Of a DNA stretch of 64,000 nucleotides, positions 22,860-32,709 are shown one piece after another. Position 1 is the stretch's first letter. Every line of letters begins with the position of its first letter. Under the pieces are notes generated by a model, which worked only from the letters and a program-made list of their open reading frames with translations, made no database searches and had not been told where the DNA came from. Origin of the DNA: Rhodospirillales bacterium (lineage in GTDB: Bacteria > Pseudomonadota > Alphaproteobacteria > UBA8366 > Aestuariispiraceae); contig NZSA01000028.1 in assembly GCA_002696645.1 (NCBI GenBank), positions 1 to 64,000 on the forward strand. The letters run 5' to 3'. The position numbers and the translations under genes are program-made.

Positions 22860-23282
22860 ATGGGACTGGTGCACGGGACAACAATCGCCATCGATGGATG
22901 CGGCATTTTGCTGCGCGGCGCATCGGGTGCGGGAAAATCTGACCTGGCTCTGCGCCTGATTGATGCGGGCGCCGAACTGGTTGCAGATGATCAAACTGCG
23001 CTGACTGTCGATAAGGGCATTCTATACGCCCAGGCGCCAGATCAATTACGTGGACTGCTGGAAGTCCGGGGTATTGGCATAATGACCCTGCCCTATCGCA
23101 ATCGCTGTGCCTTGGCCCTGCTGGCCGATCTGACATCTGGTCCGATTGATCGGCTGCCGAGCCCTGACCAGGATATTATTGAGGGGGTGAGCCTGCCCTG
23201 CCTGACAATTAACCCTTTTGAGATCTCTGCACCCATCAAGCTGAAACTTGCCTTGCACCATGGCTTTGGGGTGCCGGCATGA
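22860..23282 (+). CDS. hprK: HPr kinase/phosphorylase, short alphaproteobacterial form
   Basis: A 140-residue enzyme that phosphorylates HPr on Ser46 using ATP and reverses the reaction. It is the catalytic domain only, as usual in alphaproteobacteria. The P-loop GASGAGKSD is near residue 20, a VADDQT region near 42 and the HprK signature LLEVRGIGIMTLPYRN near 65-80. ATG 22860 was chosen because GGGAG precedes it and related proteins start at this point; an in-frame ATG 18 bases upstream is possible. Its stop overlaps the rapZ start (ATGA), so the genes are translationally coupled. Confidence 0.9.
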   Translation: MGLVHGTTIAIDGCGILLRGASGAGKSDLALRLIDAGAELVADDQTALTVDKGILYAQAPDQLRGLLEVRGIGIMTLPYRNRCALALLADLTSGPIDRLPSPDQDIIEGVSLPCLTINPFEISAPIKLKLALHHGFGVPA

Positions 23283-24238
23283 CTGAGACGCCCTCTGCGA
23301 ACGCCAATAATCGGGCTGATCTTGTGCTGGTAACCGGCATGTCGGGGGCAGGACGCTCCACGGCCCTGGCGGTGCTGGAGGATTTGGGGTTTGACGCGGT
23401 TGATAACCTGCCGCTCAGCCTGCTGCCACGCCTGGCCCAGTCGATACGCGAGAATCCCAGCGCCTCACCGGTCGCAATTGGGGTTGATATCCGCAATCGA
23501 GATTTCGGCATTGCCAGCCTTCAGGCGGAAATTGATACATTAAAGATGGCCGACGGCCTGAAGGTTACAACCCTGTTTCTGGATTGCAGCGACGATGAAT
23601 TGCTGCGGCGCTTCACCGAAACCCGCCGCCGCCATCCCCTGGCTGCGGATCGCCCGGTCGCTGACGGCATTCGCATGGAACGGGAGGCGATCCTGCCTCT
23701 GGCGTCCCATGCCGATATGATGATCGATTCCACAGGGCTGACCGTGTGGGATTTCAAACAGCGGATGACATCCCTGTTTGCCGATGGCAGCCCAGTTGGG
23801 GCGGCGATCACGGTGATGTCCTTTTCCTTTCGCCGGGGTGTCCCCAGAGAGGCCGATATGGTTCTGGATGTGCGGTTTCTGAAAAACCCGCATTATGAGC
23901 CGACATTGCGGGATTTGACCGGCCTGGACCCAAAAGTGGGCGCGGCGATTGAAGCCGATCCAGATTGTGCGGGTTTCCAAAAGGACCTGCAGACATTATT
24001 GACCCGCGTGCTGCCGCGCCAGGAAGCCGAAGGAAAAAGTTATCTAACGATTGCATTTGGCTGTACAGGGGGCAAACATCGGTCTGTCTATATGGCAGAA
24101 CAGCTTGCAGACTGGCTGACACAGCAAGGACGACCGGCCTACCGCTTTCACAGGGATATGCCAGCAAATGCCGACGGTGAAACCCCAACGGCACAGATAA
24201 ACCACACTACGGATCAAAACGGGGCGAAAAAGGGATAA
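23279..24238 (+). CDS. rapZ: RNase adapter / nucleotide-binding protein RapZ
   Basis: A 319-residue YvcJ/RapZ (formerly YhbJ) family protein. Walker A GMSGAGRST is near residue 20 and the Walker B-like GVDIRNRDF near 68. The C-terminal domain carries SFSFRRGVPREADMVLDVRFLKNPHY (about 185-210) and IAFGCTGGKHRSVYMAEQLA (about 265). In enterics RapZ binds small RNAs and guides RNase E in amino-sugar control; the alphaproteobacterial role is less clear. It overlaps hprK by four bases, and the EIIA gene starts three bases after its stop. Confidence 0.94.
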   Translation: MTETPSANANNRADLVLVTGMSGAGRSTALAVLEDLGFDAVDNLPLSLLPRLAQSIRENPSASPVAIGVDIRNRDFGIASLQAEIDTLKMADGLKVTTLFLDCSDDELLRRFTETRRRHPLAADRPVADGIRMEREAILPLASHADMMIDSTGLTVWDFKQRMTSLFADGSPVGAAITVMSFSFRRGVPREADMVLDVRFLKNPHYEPTLRDLTGLDPKVGAAIEADPDCAGFQKDLQTLLTRVLPRQEAEGKSYLTIAFGCTGGKHRSVYMAEQLADWLTQQGRPAYRFHRDMPANADGETPTAQINHTTDQNGAKKG

Positions 24239-24241
24239 CGC

Positions 24242-24637
24242 ATGATTGGATTGGTCTTGGTCACCCATGGGGGGCTCGCGCGGGAATTCGTGTCGGCCAT
24301 GGAACATGTTGTCGGGGCGCAACAGAACGTCACGGCCATTTGTATCGGCCCCGACGATGACATGGAACGCCGCCGGGTCGATATCCTGGAAGCGGTTAAA
24401 GCAGTCGATACCGGAGAGGGTGTCGTCGTCCTGACCGATATGTTTGGGGGCACACCGTCTAATCTGGCGATTTCGATCATGGATCAGGCCAAGGTTGAGG
24501 TTATTGCGGGCCTGAACCTGCCGATGCTGATCAAATTGGCGAAGGTGCGCCAGACGGAAAGCCTGGAGGCGGCGGTCGAACAAGCCCAGGATGCCGGCAC
24601 GAAATACATAAACGTCGCCAGCAAGCTGCTGGGATGA
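24242..24637 (+). CDS. PTS EIIA component, mannose family
   Basis: A 131-residue EIIA of the fructose/mannose superfamily. The phospho-acceptor His is in LVLVTHGGLAREF near residue 9, and DMFGGTPSNLAISIM near 66-80 is the family hallmark. No EIIB, EIIC or EIID is encoded nearby, so it probably acts as a regulatory phosphate acceptor from HPr instead of a sugar transport component. Its last codons overlap the ptsH start (ATGA). Confidence 0.93.
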   Translation: MIGLVLVTHGGLAREFVSAMEHVVGAQQNVTAICIGPDDDMERRRVDILEAVKAVDTGEGVVVLTDMFGGTPSNLAISIMDQAKVEVIAGLNLPMLIKLAKVRQTESLEAAVEQAQDAGTKYINVASKLLG

Positions 24638-24903
24638 GCGATGCCACATTAACGATTTGCAACAAGCGTGGCTTGCATGCCCGCGCTGCTGCAAAATTTG
24701 TGCAGACCGCGGAACGATTCGATGCCCATATCGAGGTATCCAAGGACGGTCAGACCGTAACGGGGACGTCCATCATGGGCCTTATGATGCTAGCCGCATC
24801 CAAAGGAACAACGATTAGCATCCGTGTCTCCGGTCCGGAGGCGAAAGCGGCAATGGATGAAATCACCGCCCTGGTCAATGCCGGCTTTTACGAGGAGACC
24901 TGA
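24634..24903 (+). CDS. ptsH: Phosphocarrier protein HPr
   Basis: An 89-residue HPr. The active-site histidine lies in NKRGLHARAAAKFV near residue 16, the EI phosphorylation site. The regulatory serine region TSIMGLMMLAASKGTTI near 47 is the target of HprK, encoded in the same operon. Length and fold are standard. It overlaps the EIIA gene and is followed after six bases by ptsI. Confidence 0.95.
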   Translation: MSDATLTICNKRGLHARAAAKFVQTAERFDAHIEVSKDGQTVTGTSIMGLMMLAASKGTTISIRVSGPEAKAAMDEITALVNAGFYEET

Positions 24904-24909
24904 CCTGCA

Positions 24910-26673
24910 ATGTCGGTGAAAATGCCGCAGCATATTCTGACCGGAGTTGGGGTTTCCCCCGGTGTCGCCTTTGGGTTTGCGGCACAGATCGATGCGACGG
25001 GGATGGCTGTTTCCGAACACAGGATCATGGATGCCGACATTCCAGACGAGGTTGAGCGACTGGAAAAAGCGGTTCGCAAGAGCCGTCGGCAAATTTTGGC
25101 TTTGAAGAGAATACGTGGGCGCGTCACGGACAACACGGCCGAGGGATTGAATGAAATTCTGGAAGCCCATGTCCAGATGCTGCAAAACTCGCGCCTTGTG
25201 CGGGGGGCGCGGCAGCGTATCGAATCCGACCGCCTGAACGCCGCTGCCGCTATGAAAGCCGAAAGTGATGCGGTGATAACCGGGTTTCAGGCGATGGATA
25301 ATCCCTATATCGCCGCCCGGGCGGAGGATGTGCGAGAAGTATCCCATCGGGTGCTGCGCAACCTGATGGATGTGCCCAAGAATGCCTATGCCGCTGCCGA
25401 GAAGGGCGCGATCATGCTGGCGGAATCGATCAGCCCTGCTGATACCGCCCTGATGGATCCAACCCGGATCAATGGCTTCGCCGCAGAGCAGGGCGGCGCG
25501 CAGGGTCATACCGCCATCATGGCGCGGTCCCTTGGAATCCCAGCCGTCCTTGGGCTGGCCGGTGCAGCCTCTGTCCCTGCCGGCACACCTGTGATCCTGG
25601 ATGGCGGCGAAGGGGTTGTGATTGCCAACCCCACGCCAGATACCGAGGCGCGCTATCGCGAGAAACGCGCAAAACAGCTGCGCGAGCAACAGCGTCTGGA
25701 AACCCTGATCGGGGAAAGTGCCGCAACACGCGATGCGGTTATCATCTCTCTGGAGGCCAATCTGGAATTACCCCGGGAAGGGATCATCGCCCACCGACTG
25801 GGTGCAGATGGCATTGGCCTGTTTCGTACAGAATTCATGTTCATGAACCGCACCCTGCCCCCCAGCGAAGACGAACAGTTTGAAAGTCTTGCCACCGTCA
25901 TTCGCGCCATGGCGGGCCGCCCCGTTACCATTCGCACGATGGATGTAGGGGGGGAAAAGCTGGCCTATTCCCTGGGGGATGATCTTACCCCATCGCCCAA
26001 TCCGGCACTGGGCCTTCGCGCCATACGCCTGTCCCTGAAACGCCCAAGACTATTGGAAACACAGCTTTGCGCCATTCTGCGCGCAGGGGCATTGGGCCCG
26101 GTTCGCATCCTGCTGCCAATGATCACAACAGCCGGTGAAGTTCGCACCGTTCGTGATATTTTGCACCGCATGGTCAAGCGCCTGAAACGTCGGGGCGTCG
26201 CTATCGCTGATCCGGTGCCACCACTTGGGGTGATGATTGAGGTGCCCGGCGCCGCCCTGGCCGCTGACTCCCTGGCGCAAGCCGCAGATTTCTTTGCCAT
26301 TGGGACAAATGATCTGACGCAATATACGCTGGCCATCGACCGCACCGATGATCAGGTCGCGCATTTGTACAACCCGCTGCATCCCGGCGTTTTGCGACTG
26401 ATGGATTTTGCCATTCAGGCCGCATTGCGCGCGCGCATCCCGGTATCAGTTTGTGGGGAAATCGCGGGCGACCCGAAGTTCACCGCCCTTCTGATCGGCC
26501 TTGGCGTGCGGGATTTGTCGATGGCGACGACAAGCCTGCTGCAAGTAAAAAATCGGGTTCGGCAGATTGAATTCACCGCAGCGGCTGCCCGCGCCCGCAT
26601 GATTATGGAAAGCCATGATAGCGGCCGAATTCGCATGTTGCTGGAAGATTTGAACGGCATCGCACAGGGTTAG
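24910..26673 (+). CDS. ptsI: PEP-protein phosphotransferase (enzyme I)
   Basis: A 587-residue EI that moves phosphate from phosphoenolpyruvate to HPr. The order is an N-terminal HPr-binding helical region, the phospho-His segment GGAQGHTAIMARSLGIPAVLG near residues 196-216, then the PEP-binding barrel with GIGLFRTEFMFM near 297, ITIRTMDVGGEK near 338 and FFAIGTNDLTQYTLAIDR near 460. There is no GAF domain, so it is PtsI-type rather than PtsP. The usual SH before the active His is GH here. It ends the operon, with a hairpin terminator about 80 bases downstream. Confidence 0.93.
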   Translation: MSVKMPQHILTGVGVSPGVAFGFAAQIDATGMAVSEHRIMDADIPDEVERLEKAVRKSRRQILALKRIRGRVTDNTAEGLNEILEAHVQMLQNSRLVRGARQRIESDRLNAAAAMKAESDAVITGFQAMDNPYIAARAEDVREVSHRVLRNLMDVPKNAYAAAEKGAIMLAESISPADTALMDPTRINGFAAEQGGAQGHTAIMARSLGIPAVLGLAGAASVPAGTPVILDGGEGVVIANPTPDTEARYREKRAKQLREQQRLETLIGESAATRDAVIISLEANLELPREGIIAHRLGADGIGLFRTEFMFMNRTLPPSEDEQFESLATVIRAMAGRPVTIRTMDVGGEKLAYSLGDDLTPSPNPALGLRAIRLSLKRPRLLETQLCAILRAGALGPVRILLPMITTAGEVRTVRDILHRMVKRLKRRGVAIADPVPPLGVMIEVPGAALAADSLAQAADFFAIGTNDLTQYTLAIDRTDDQVAHLYNPLHPGVLRLMDFAIQAALRARIPVSVCGEIAGDPKFTALLIGLGVRDLSMATTSLLQVKNRVRQIEFTAAAARARMIMESHDSGRIRMLLEDLNGIAQG

Positions 26674-26750
26674 AATCGACCTTCGACTCCGGTCTGGTTG
26701 ATTGTATCGAATATGACAATTCTGATAACCCAACCAACCCCTTGCGCCGA

Positions 26751-26780
26751 AAGGCCAAAAAAACTGGCCTTGATTTCTTT
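26751..26780 (+). terminator. Rho-independent terminator after ptsI
   Basis: AAGGCCA (26751-26757) and TGGCCTT (26765-26771) form a seven-pair stem with an A-rich loop, followed by GATTTCTTTT. It lies 78 bases after the ptsI stop on the same strand. Confidence 0.7.
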
Positions 26781-26871
26781 TCAAAGCGCTGGATACTGTG
26801 GCCACATTAAGGCAGCGTTCAATCTGAGTTGTGACGCGATCTAAGACTCATGGGCAGGGAGAGTGCATCCG

Positions 26872-27447
26872 ATGCATGGTTTCAAGCAAGTTTTCAATGT
26901 GAGAAAATTCGTCAAGTCATGCATGGTCGCAACGGTATTTGCGGCGTCTTTTTCCGTCTCAGGCATTGCACAGGCCTGCCTTAGCACGGTCGCCCCGAAA
27001 CACACATTGGCCCTGTCGGTGCGGACCTTGCAGTCGGATATGATGGTTGCCGCTCTGTCTTGTAACGAGCGCGATCACTACAATGCCTTTGCGATCCGGT
27101 TTCGCCCGGAAATACAAAAACAAGGCGGCGCGCTGAAGAGCTACTTCAAGAGCCTGCACGGCCAGAATGCGACACGGGAAATCAACGCCTATGTGACGGA
27201 TCTGGCAAATTATGCGGCCGTCCGCCATGCTGAGAACCGCAAGTCCTTTTGTGGCGGCGCAGCCAGCGCTTTCACGGCTCTGTTGGAAGATCCAAACTCG
27301 GATATTTACAAAATAGCGCTGGCATATTCGATGCGCGTCTCTCCATCCCTGAAACAGGAAATCGTTCTGGCCGCTGCCAGCGGTGGCTGTGATGTTATCG
27401 CCCGGGGCGATATGGTCGCTGCAGACGGCATCACCATTCTGAAATAA
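26872..27447 (+). CDS. Exported protein of unknown function
   Basis: A 191-residue protein with a signal peptide (basic start, then CMVATVFAASFSVSGIAQAC). The AQAC end fits either Sec cleavage after AQA or a weak lipobox. The mature part is helical and mostly hydrophilic. Cysteines at ALSCNERDHY, KSFCGGAAS and SGGCDVIA suggest disulphide bonding in the periplasm. I recognise no family. The ATG at 26872 sits ten bases from AGGGA; a GTG nine bases upstream is too close to that site. It has its own terminator and appears monocistronic. Confidence 0.75.
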   Translation: MHGFKQVFNVRKFVKSCMVATVFAASFSVSGIAQACLSTVAPKHTLALSVRTLQSDMMVAALSCNERDHYNAFAIRFRPEIQKQGGALKSYFKSLHGQNATREINAYVTDLANYAAVRHAENRKSFCGGAASAFTALLEDPNSDIYKIALAYSMRVSPSLKQEIVLAAASGGCDVIARGDMVAADGITILK

Positions 27448-27474
27448 TCCCCCACGGACAGTTTCCGCCGAAAC

Positions 27475-27520
27475 ACAGAAGCCGCCTGGACCCATTGGTT
27501 CCGGCGGCTTCTTCATTTTT
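27475..27520. terminator. Bidirectional rho-independent terminator
   Basis: AGAAGCCGCC (27477-27486) pairs with GGCGGCTTCT (27503-27512), followed by TCATTTTT on the plus strand; A-rich sequence on the left gives a shorter T-tract on the minus strand. It separates the exported protein gene from the convergent glutamate dehydrogenase gene. Confidence 0.85.
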
Positions 27521-27576
27521 GAATTGGATTTGGGGGGGAGTTGGCTTCTCCCCCCAGATCGATTTTACGTGCTTCG

Positions 27577-30500
27577 TCAGGAGGCTGTCAGGTTACGCAG
27601 TTCGCGGTTCAGCACCGCCAGCATCGCCAGATCCAACTGTGGCAGGCTGTGCAGTTCCAACAGCAATGTGTCCAGCCGTTCTACCGTATCATTCCGCCGC
27701 GCGGACCATTTATCAACAGCGTCGACACCGGCCCCTTCCCTGGCAAGAACGCGGGACGTAATTTCCGACTGCAAGCCCCACAAATCATCAATAATCGCCC
27801 CCAGCGCCAAACGGTGCCATTGATTGTCCGACGGAATTCGATTTGCCGCAGACCGCAGCCAATCCAACCCGAACCGGGATCCAACGGTTGAATAAACCCG
27901 GCCCACATCCACGACCGGCGCATCGGCCTGACCGGCAAGGCGCACAACATCGCAGGATGAAGACAAGACCTTTAGTTGCGCAACCGACAAGGCCAGATCA
28001 TCCGGCACACCGTTCTTCTGGAACCGTGCCAGACGTGCAGCCACATCATCCTTGGCGAATTTGGACAGGATTGTATCCAGATTTTCCTTCAACGTGGTCA
28101 CACCGGGACGATAGGTCTCAATACTGGACTTCATATCAATGGGATGATCGCTGTTGCGCAGGAACCATTCTGTCATCCGTTCAATGGTGCGTTCTGTTTC
28201 ACGCAACATGCGGATCTGGATCTTGGCATCGGTCTTATTGTCCAGTGCCTCAATTGCAGCCCAGATGCCACGAAGGCTGAAAACCTCCCGAACAACTGTA
28301 TAGGCACGGGCGATTTCGGATTCGAACCGACCTGTGCGCTGATGCATTTCACTGACAAAGGCGGGGCCGGTCCGGTTGATCATGGAATTCGTCACCGCCG
28401 TTGCGATGATTTCCCGACGCAAGCGATGGTTCTGAATTGCATCAGGATAGTGTTCCTGCAGCGCTGTCGGGAAATAGCGGAACAAATCCGCCTCCAGCAT
28501 CGGGTCGTCCGGCAAATCGGAATCCAGCAATTCGCGATAGGTGATGTTCTTTGCATAGGCCAGGATCACAGCCAGTTCCGGGCGGCACAGTCCTTCTTTC
28601 TTCTGCATCCGCTCTGCAATGTCTTCATCATCGGGCAGGAATTCCAGTCGGCGGTTCAAATCCCCGGCCCGTTCCATCGCCCGGATCAAACGCTGGTGAC
28701 GATCCAAAAGCGTTTCCGCTTGAGACAATTCCACCGACAGCGATTGAGTCTGCTGGTAATTATCACGCAGCACCAGGGCGGAAACTTCGTCGGTCATTTT
28801 TTCCAACAGCGTATTGCGCTGCTTTTCCGTCATATCCCCGCGCTGGACGACATCCCCCAACAGAATCTTGATATTCACCTCGTGGTCGGAACAATCCACA
28901 CCGGCAGAGTTATCAATGGCATCGGTGTTAATCCGCCCACCCAACTGCGCAAACTGAATACGGGATCGGTGGGTCACGCCCAGATTGGCCCCTTCGCCAA
29001 TGACCTTTGCGCGCACTTCATCGGCATCAACCCGCAGTGCATCATTGGCGCGATCCCCGACATCCGCGTTGCTTTCATCGGTATGTTTCACATAGGTCCC
29101 GATACCGCCGAACCACAACAGGTCCACTGGCATCCGCAGCGCCGCCTTAATCAATTGCGCTGGTGGCATCGTATCTTCCGTCACCTCCAGCATTGCCTTC
29201 ATTTCCGGCGTTAATTTAATCGACTTGGCGGAACGATCAAAAATGCCCCCTCCTTTGGAGATCAGAGAGGTGTCATAATCCGCCCACCCTTTCACCGCAT
29301 CAAACAAACGTTTGCGCTCAACAAAGGTCTTCTTTGGATCTGGAGTCGGATCAATGAAGATATGCAGATGGTTAAAGGCGACCTTCAGGCAGATATGCTC
29401 ACTGAGGATCATGCCATTGCCAAAGACGTCGCCGCCCATATCTCCGATCCCAACAACACTGAAATCCTGGGTCTGGGTATCGTGACCAAATTCCCGGAAA
29501 TGGCGCTTAACCGCTTCCCAACCGCCTTTAGCCGTAATGCCCATCTTTTTATGGTCATAGCCAGCCGACCCGCCCGATGCAAAGGCGTCCCCCAGCCAGA
29601 AACCATAGTGTTGCGATATCGCATTGGCAAAATCTGAGAATGTCGCCGTGCCCTTGTCTGCCGCAACCACCAGATACGGGTCATCCTGGTCATGGCGCAC
29701 GACATGCGCCGGCGGGACGACTTCACCCGTCACCAGATTATCGGTAATGTCCAACATGCCGGAAATGAAGGTCTGGTAACAGGTAATGCCTTCCTGCAGA
29801 TATGCCTGTCGGTCGGAAGGGGGCGGTGCCTTCTTCAGCACGAAACCACCCTTGGACCCGACGGGCACGATAACAGCATTCTTTACCTGCTGCGCCTTCA
29901 CCAGGCCCAAGACCTCTGTGCGAAAATCTTCACGCCGGTCGGACCATCGCAGCCCGCCACGTGCAACAAGACCAAAGCGCAAATGCACAGCCTCAAACCG
30001 GGGGCTATAGACGAAAATTTCCCGCAACGGCGCAGGCTGAGGGATTTCCAGAATATCCCGGCTGGCGAATTTCAAAGACACATAGGACTTTGGCCGCCCA
30101 TCGGGTCCAGGCTGATAAAAATTCGTGCGTAGAGTGACCTGGACCATATTCAGGAAACGGCGGATGATCCGATCCTCGTCCAGATTGCTGACATCTTCCA
30201 GCGCCGCTTCGATCTGTGCAACATATCCTGCGCACACACCCTCGCGATCCCCTGAGAAATTCGGATCAAAGCGGGTTGTGAACAGTTTCGCCAGATTGCG
30301 AACAATGTCGGGATTCTTCGCCAGGGTTTCGGCCATATAGTCCTGAGAGAAGGGAATACCGGCCTGACGCAGATATTTTGAATAGGCACGGCTGATCACC
30401 ACATCCCGCCATGCCAGTCCGGCAGCCAGGACCAATCGATTAAAGCCATCGCTTTCGACTTCACCCGACAGGACCTGCAGGAAGCTGTCGTGGAAAACCT

Positions 30501-32469
30501 CGCGAACGCTGGCAAAGTCGATGTCGCGCCCGTCTTTACTTTCCAGAGCGAAATCGTGGAGATACAGGCTGTCCTCTGCATCACTCTCATCGGAGTCAGT
30601 CGTGTGGTCTGTGACCAGTCGACCGGGGACATTCTTTGACCCCGCCGGATGGATTTCATACAGCAATTCTTCCATCACCATGACACCCATATTTTCCAGC
30701 ATGGGCATCACCGCCGAGAGAACCAGCGGCTTATTGGGGCTGTAGATCTTAAAGCGCAGTTGGTTCGCGCCAGCCTCAATCGGGTGATACAGATTGACCT
30801 GCGGATTGTTGGTGGCAAGCGCCCGTTCGACATTCTCCAGGTCGTAACAGGCTGTTTGAACATTAAACACTTCGGCATAGGCATGGGGGAAGGCTTCGCG
30901 ATAGCGATGGAACAGACCCATGCCACGTTCTTCACCCAGATTCTCCACCAGGGCCTGCTGTAGACGATCTTCCCAGGTGCGGGTCACATCAGCCAGATGC
31001 TCTTCCAACTCCTTCCGGTCGATGTCAGGCACATCACCGGGTTGGGTCTTGACGATGAATTGCACACGGGTAAGCGGTTCATCGGTCATGAAGGTATAAT
31101 GCGCGGAAATATGGCCCTTGAATTCCTTGGCCAATTGCCGGCCGATCAGTTTGCGCAGGGATGAAGAGAAGCGGTCCCGGGGCACATAGACCAGGGCGGA
31201 GATATAGCGCTGGAATGGGTCTGGACGCAGAAACACAGCAATCCGCTGGCGTTCCTGCAGAAACAGAATGCCCCGCGAAATATCGCTCAACAGATCTACG
31301 GAAATCTGAAACAGCTCATCACGTGGATAGCTTTCCAGGACATGGGTCAGCGCCTTTGACGAATGGCCGCCGGGTTCAAAACCAGAGGCTTCAATCACCG
31401 CATTGACTTTTTGACGCAACAGCGGGATTTCGCGCGGCGATTGGTTATAGGCGACAGAGGTCAACAGACCGATGAACAGATGTTCCCCGACCACGGCTCC
31501 GTCCGCGTCAAACTTCTTGATCGCGATCGTATCCATATGGACACGACGATGAACGGTAGAGCGATTATTGGCTTTGGTGATACGGACCAGATCCGGCGCG
31601 CGCATCTGTGCCTGAATCTGGGCCGGCAGAGCCCCCAGATTGCGCAGCCCATCGAAAACAAGGCGTTGCGGGTCCTTCAGGATTCCCAGTCCGCTGTCTT
31701 GTACGATGTCCAGTCGCGCTTTTTTCCCGGTGCCGTGATAGTCGATTTCACGGTAGCCCATGAACGTAAAATGGTCATCATGCAGCCATTTCAGGAAGGA
31801 TGCCGTCTCTGACACCAGGGTTTTATCCATGCCCTTTGGCGGCGTCTTGCTAAGTTGTTTTTCGATCTTCAGGGTCTGCGCCCGCATGTCACGCCAATCC
31901 GTGACCGTGGCGCGAACATCTTCCAGGATCGCCAGTATCCCATTCTCAATCGCTTTGAGGACCTCCGGACTGGATTGTTCATCAACTTCGATATGCATGA
32001 AGCTTTCGCGCGGAAAGTCTTCTGTTTTGGCCGATTTCGACGGGAAATTCTGGGCCTTGCCTTTTGAATCCCGGTCGACGCCAAAGACCGGGTGAACAAC
32101 CAGATGCACCGTATACATCTGGCGCGTCAGTTCCATTGTCACACTGTCCACAAGAAACGGCATGTCGTCATTGACGATTTCAATCACCGTATGGGTCGCA
32201 TGCCATCCGTGTTTTTCAAATCGCGGATTATAGGCGCGTATGCAGGGTTTCCCGGAAGGTCGCTCCTGACCAAATGTCCACATGGAGATCGCGGCACCAT
32301 ACAGATCTTCAGGTTCGCGGTTACAAATGTCTTCCGGTGGGACATTGCGGTAATAGTGTGTGGTGAAGACATGGGCGGGTTCGCGTTGCTCCTTCTTGAT
32401 GCGATCATCAATCAGGGCGTGTACCTTTTCCAATAGTTCCTGTTTCCGAACGTCGATCCGATCAGCCAT
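27577..32469 (-). CDS. gdhB: NAD-dependent glutamate dehydrogenase, large (180-kDa) class
   Basis: A 1630-residue enzyme of the GDH180 class, which oxidatively deaminates glutamate to 2-oxoglutarate with NAD. Long N-terminal ACT-like and helical regions (DDMPFLVDSVTMEL near 90, FMGYREIDYHG near 240) precede the catalytic core. In the core, LRWSDRREDFRTEVLGLVKAQQVKNAVIVPVGSKGGFVLKK (about 835-880) holds the catalytic lysines and VVGIGDMGGDVFGNGM (about 1010) is the dinucleotide-binding turn. Length is typical. The start MADRID follows GGGGGA. The 240-base upstream gap contains AACGGT/ACCGTT inverted repeats near 32646-32665 and presumably the promoter. Confidence 0.95.
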   Translation of the reverse strand: MADRIDVRKQELLEKVHALIDDRIKKEQREPAHVFTTHYYRNVPPEDICNREPEDLYGAAISMWTFGQERPSGKPCIRAYNPRFEKHGWHATHTVIEIVNDDMPFLVDSVTMELTRQMYTVHLVVHPVFGVDRDSKGKAQNFPSKSAKTEDFPRESFMHIEVDEQSSPEVLKAIENGILAILEDVRATVTDWRDMRAQTLKIEKQLSKTPPKGMDKTLVSETASFLKWLHDDHFTFMGYREIDYHGTGKKARLDIVQDSGLGILKDPQRLVFDGLRNLGALPAQIQAQMRAPDLVRITKANNRSTVHRRVHMDTIAIKKFDADGAVVGEHLFIGLLTSVAYNQSPREIPLLRQKVNAVIEASGFEPGGHSSKALTHVLESYPRDELFQISVDLLSDISRGILFLQERQRIAVFLRPDPFQRYISALVYVPRDRFSSSLRKLIGRQLAKEFKGHISAHYTFMTDEPLTRVQFIVKTQPGDVPDIDRKELEEHLADVTRTWEDRLQQALVENLGEERGMGLFHRYREAFPHAYAEVFNVQTACYDLENVERALATNNPQVNLYHPIEAGANQLRFKIYSPNKPLVLSAVMPMLENMGVMVMEELLYEIHPAGSKNVPGRLVTDHTTDSDESDAEDSLYLHDFALESKDGRDIDFASVREVFHDSFLQVLSGEVESDGFNRLVLAAGLAWRDVVISRAYSKYLRQAGIPFSQDYMAETLAKNPDIVRNLAKLFTTRFDPNFSGDREGVCAGYVAQIEAALEDVSNLDEDRIIRRFLNMVQVTLRTNFYQPGPDGRPKSYVSLKFASRDILEIPQPAPLREIFVYSPRFEAVHLRFGLVARGGLRWSDRREDFRTEVLGLVKAQQVKNAVIVPVGSKGGFVLKKAPPPSDRQAYLQEGITCYQTFISGMLDITDNLVTGEVVPPAHVVRHDQDDPYLVVAADKGTATFSDFANAISQHYGFWLGDAFASGGSAGYDHKKMGITAKGGWEAVKRHFREFGHDTQTQDFSVVGIGDMGGDVFGNGMILSEHICLKVAFNHLHIFIDPTPDPKKTFVERKRLFDAVKGWADYDTSLISKGGGIFDRSAKSIKLTPEMKAMLEVTEDTMPPAQLIKAALRMPVDLLWFGGIGTYVKHTDESNADVGDRANDALRVDADEVRAKVIGEGANLGVTHRSRIQFAQLGGRINTDAIDNSAGVDCSDHEVNIKILLGDVVQRGDMTEKQRNTLLEKMTDEVSALVLRDNYQQTQSLSVELSQAETLLDRHQRLIRAMERAGDLNRRLEFLPDDEDIAERMQKKEGLCRPELAVILAYAKNITYRELLDSDLPDDPMLEADLFRYFPTALQEHYPDAIQNHRLRREIIATAVTNSMINRTGPAFVSEMHQRTGRFESEIARAYTVVREVFSLRGIWAAIEALDNKTDAKIQIRMLRETERTIERMTEWFLRNSDHPIDMKSSIETYRPGVTTLKENLDTILSKFAKDDVAARLARFQKNGVPDDLALSVAQLKVLSSSCDVVRLAGQADAPVVDVGRVYSTVGSRFGLDWLRSAANRIPSDNQWHRLALGAIIDDLWGLQSEITSRVLAREGAGVDAVDKWSARRNDTVERLDTLLLELHSLPQLDLAMLAVLNRELRNLTAS

Positions 32470-32709
32470 AACAAATCCCCCGCATGGTTTCATTCGCACT
32501 GTCCGCTGTAAGGAGAAGGGTGACTATCCCCCCACCCAAGCGCGTGACGTATTTTCATTCTCAATAGCTTAGACCTAAAACGCTAAGACGCAAATCCCGT
32601 CTGGACCAAACCGATCCAGAACCAAATCCGCATACAGGTTCTTAACGGTGAATTGTTACCGTTCATGTGGCATCCGCAGTGCTTTGAAAATTTGATTTAG
32701 ACGCCCAGG

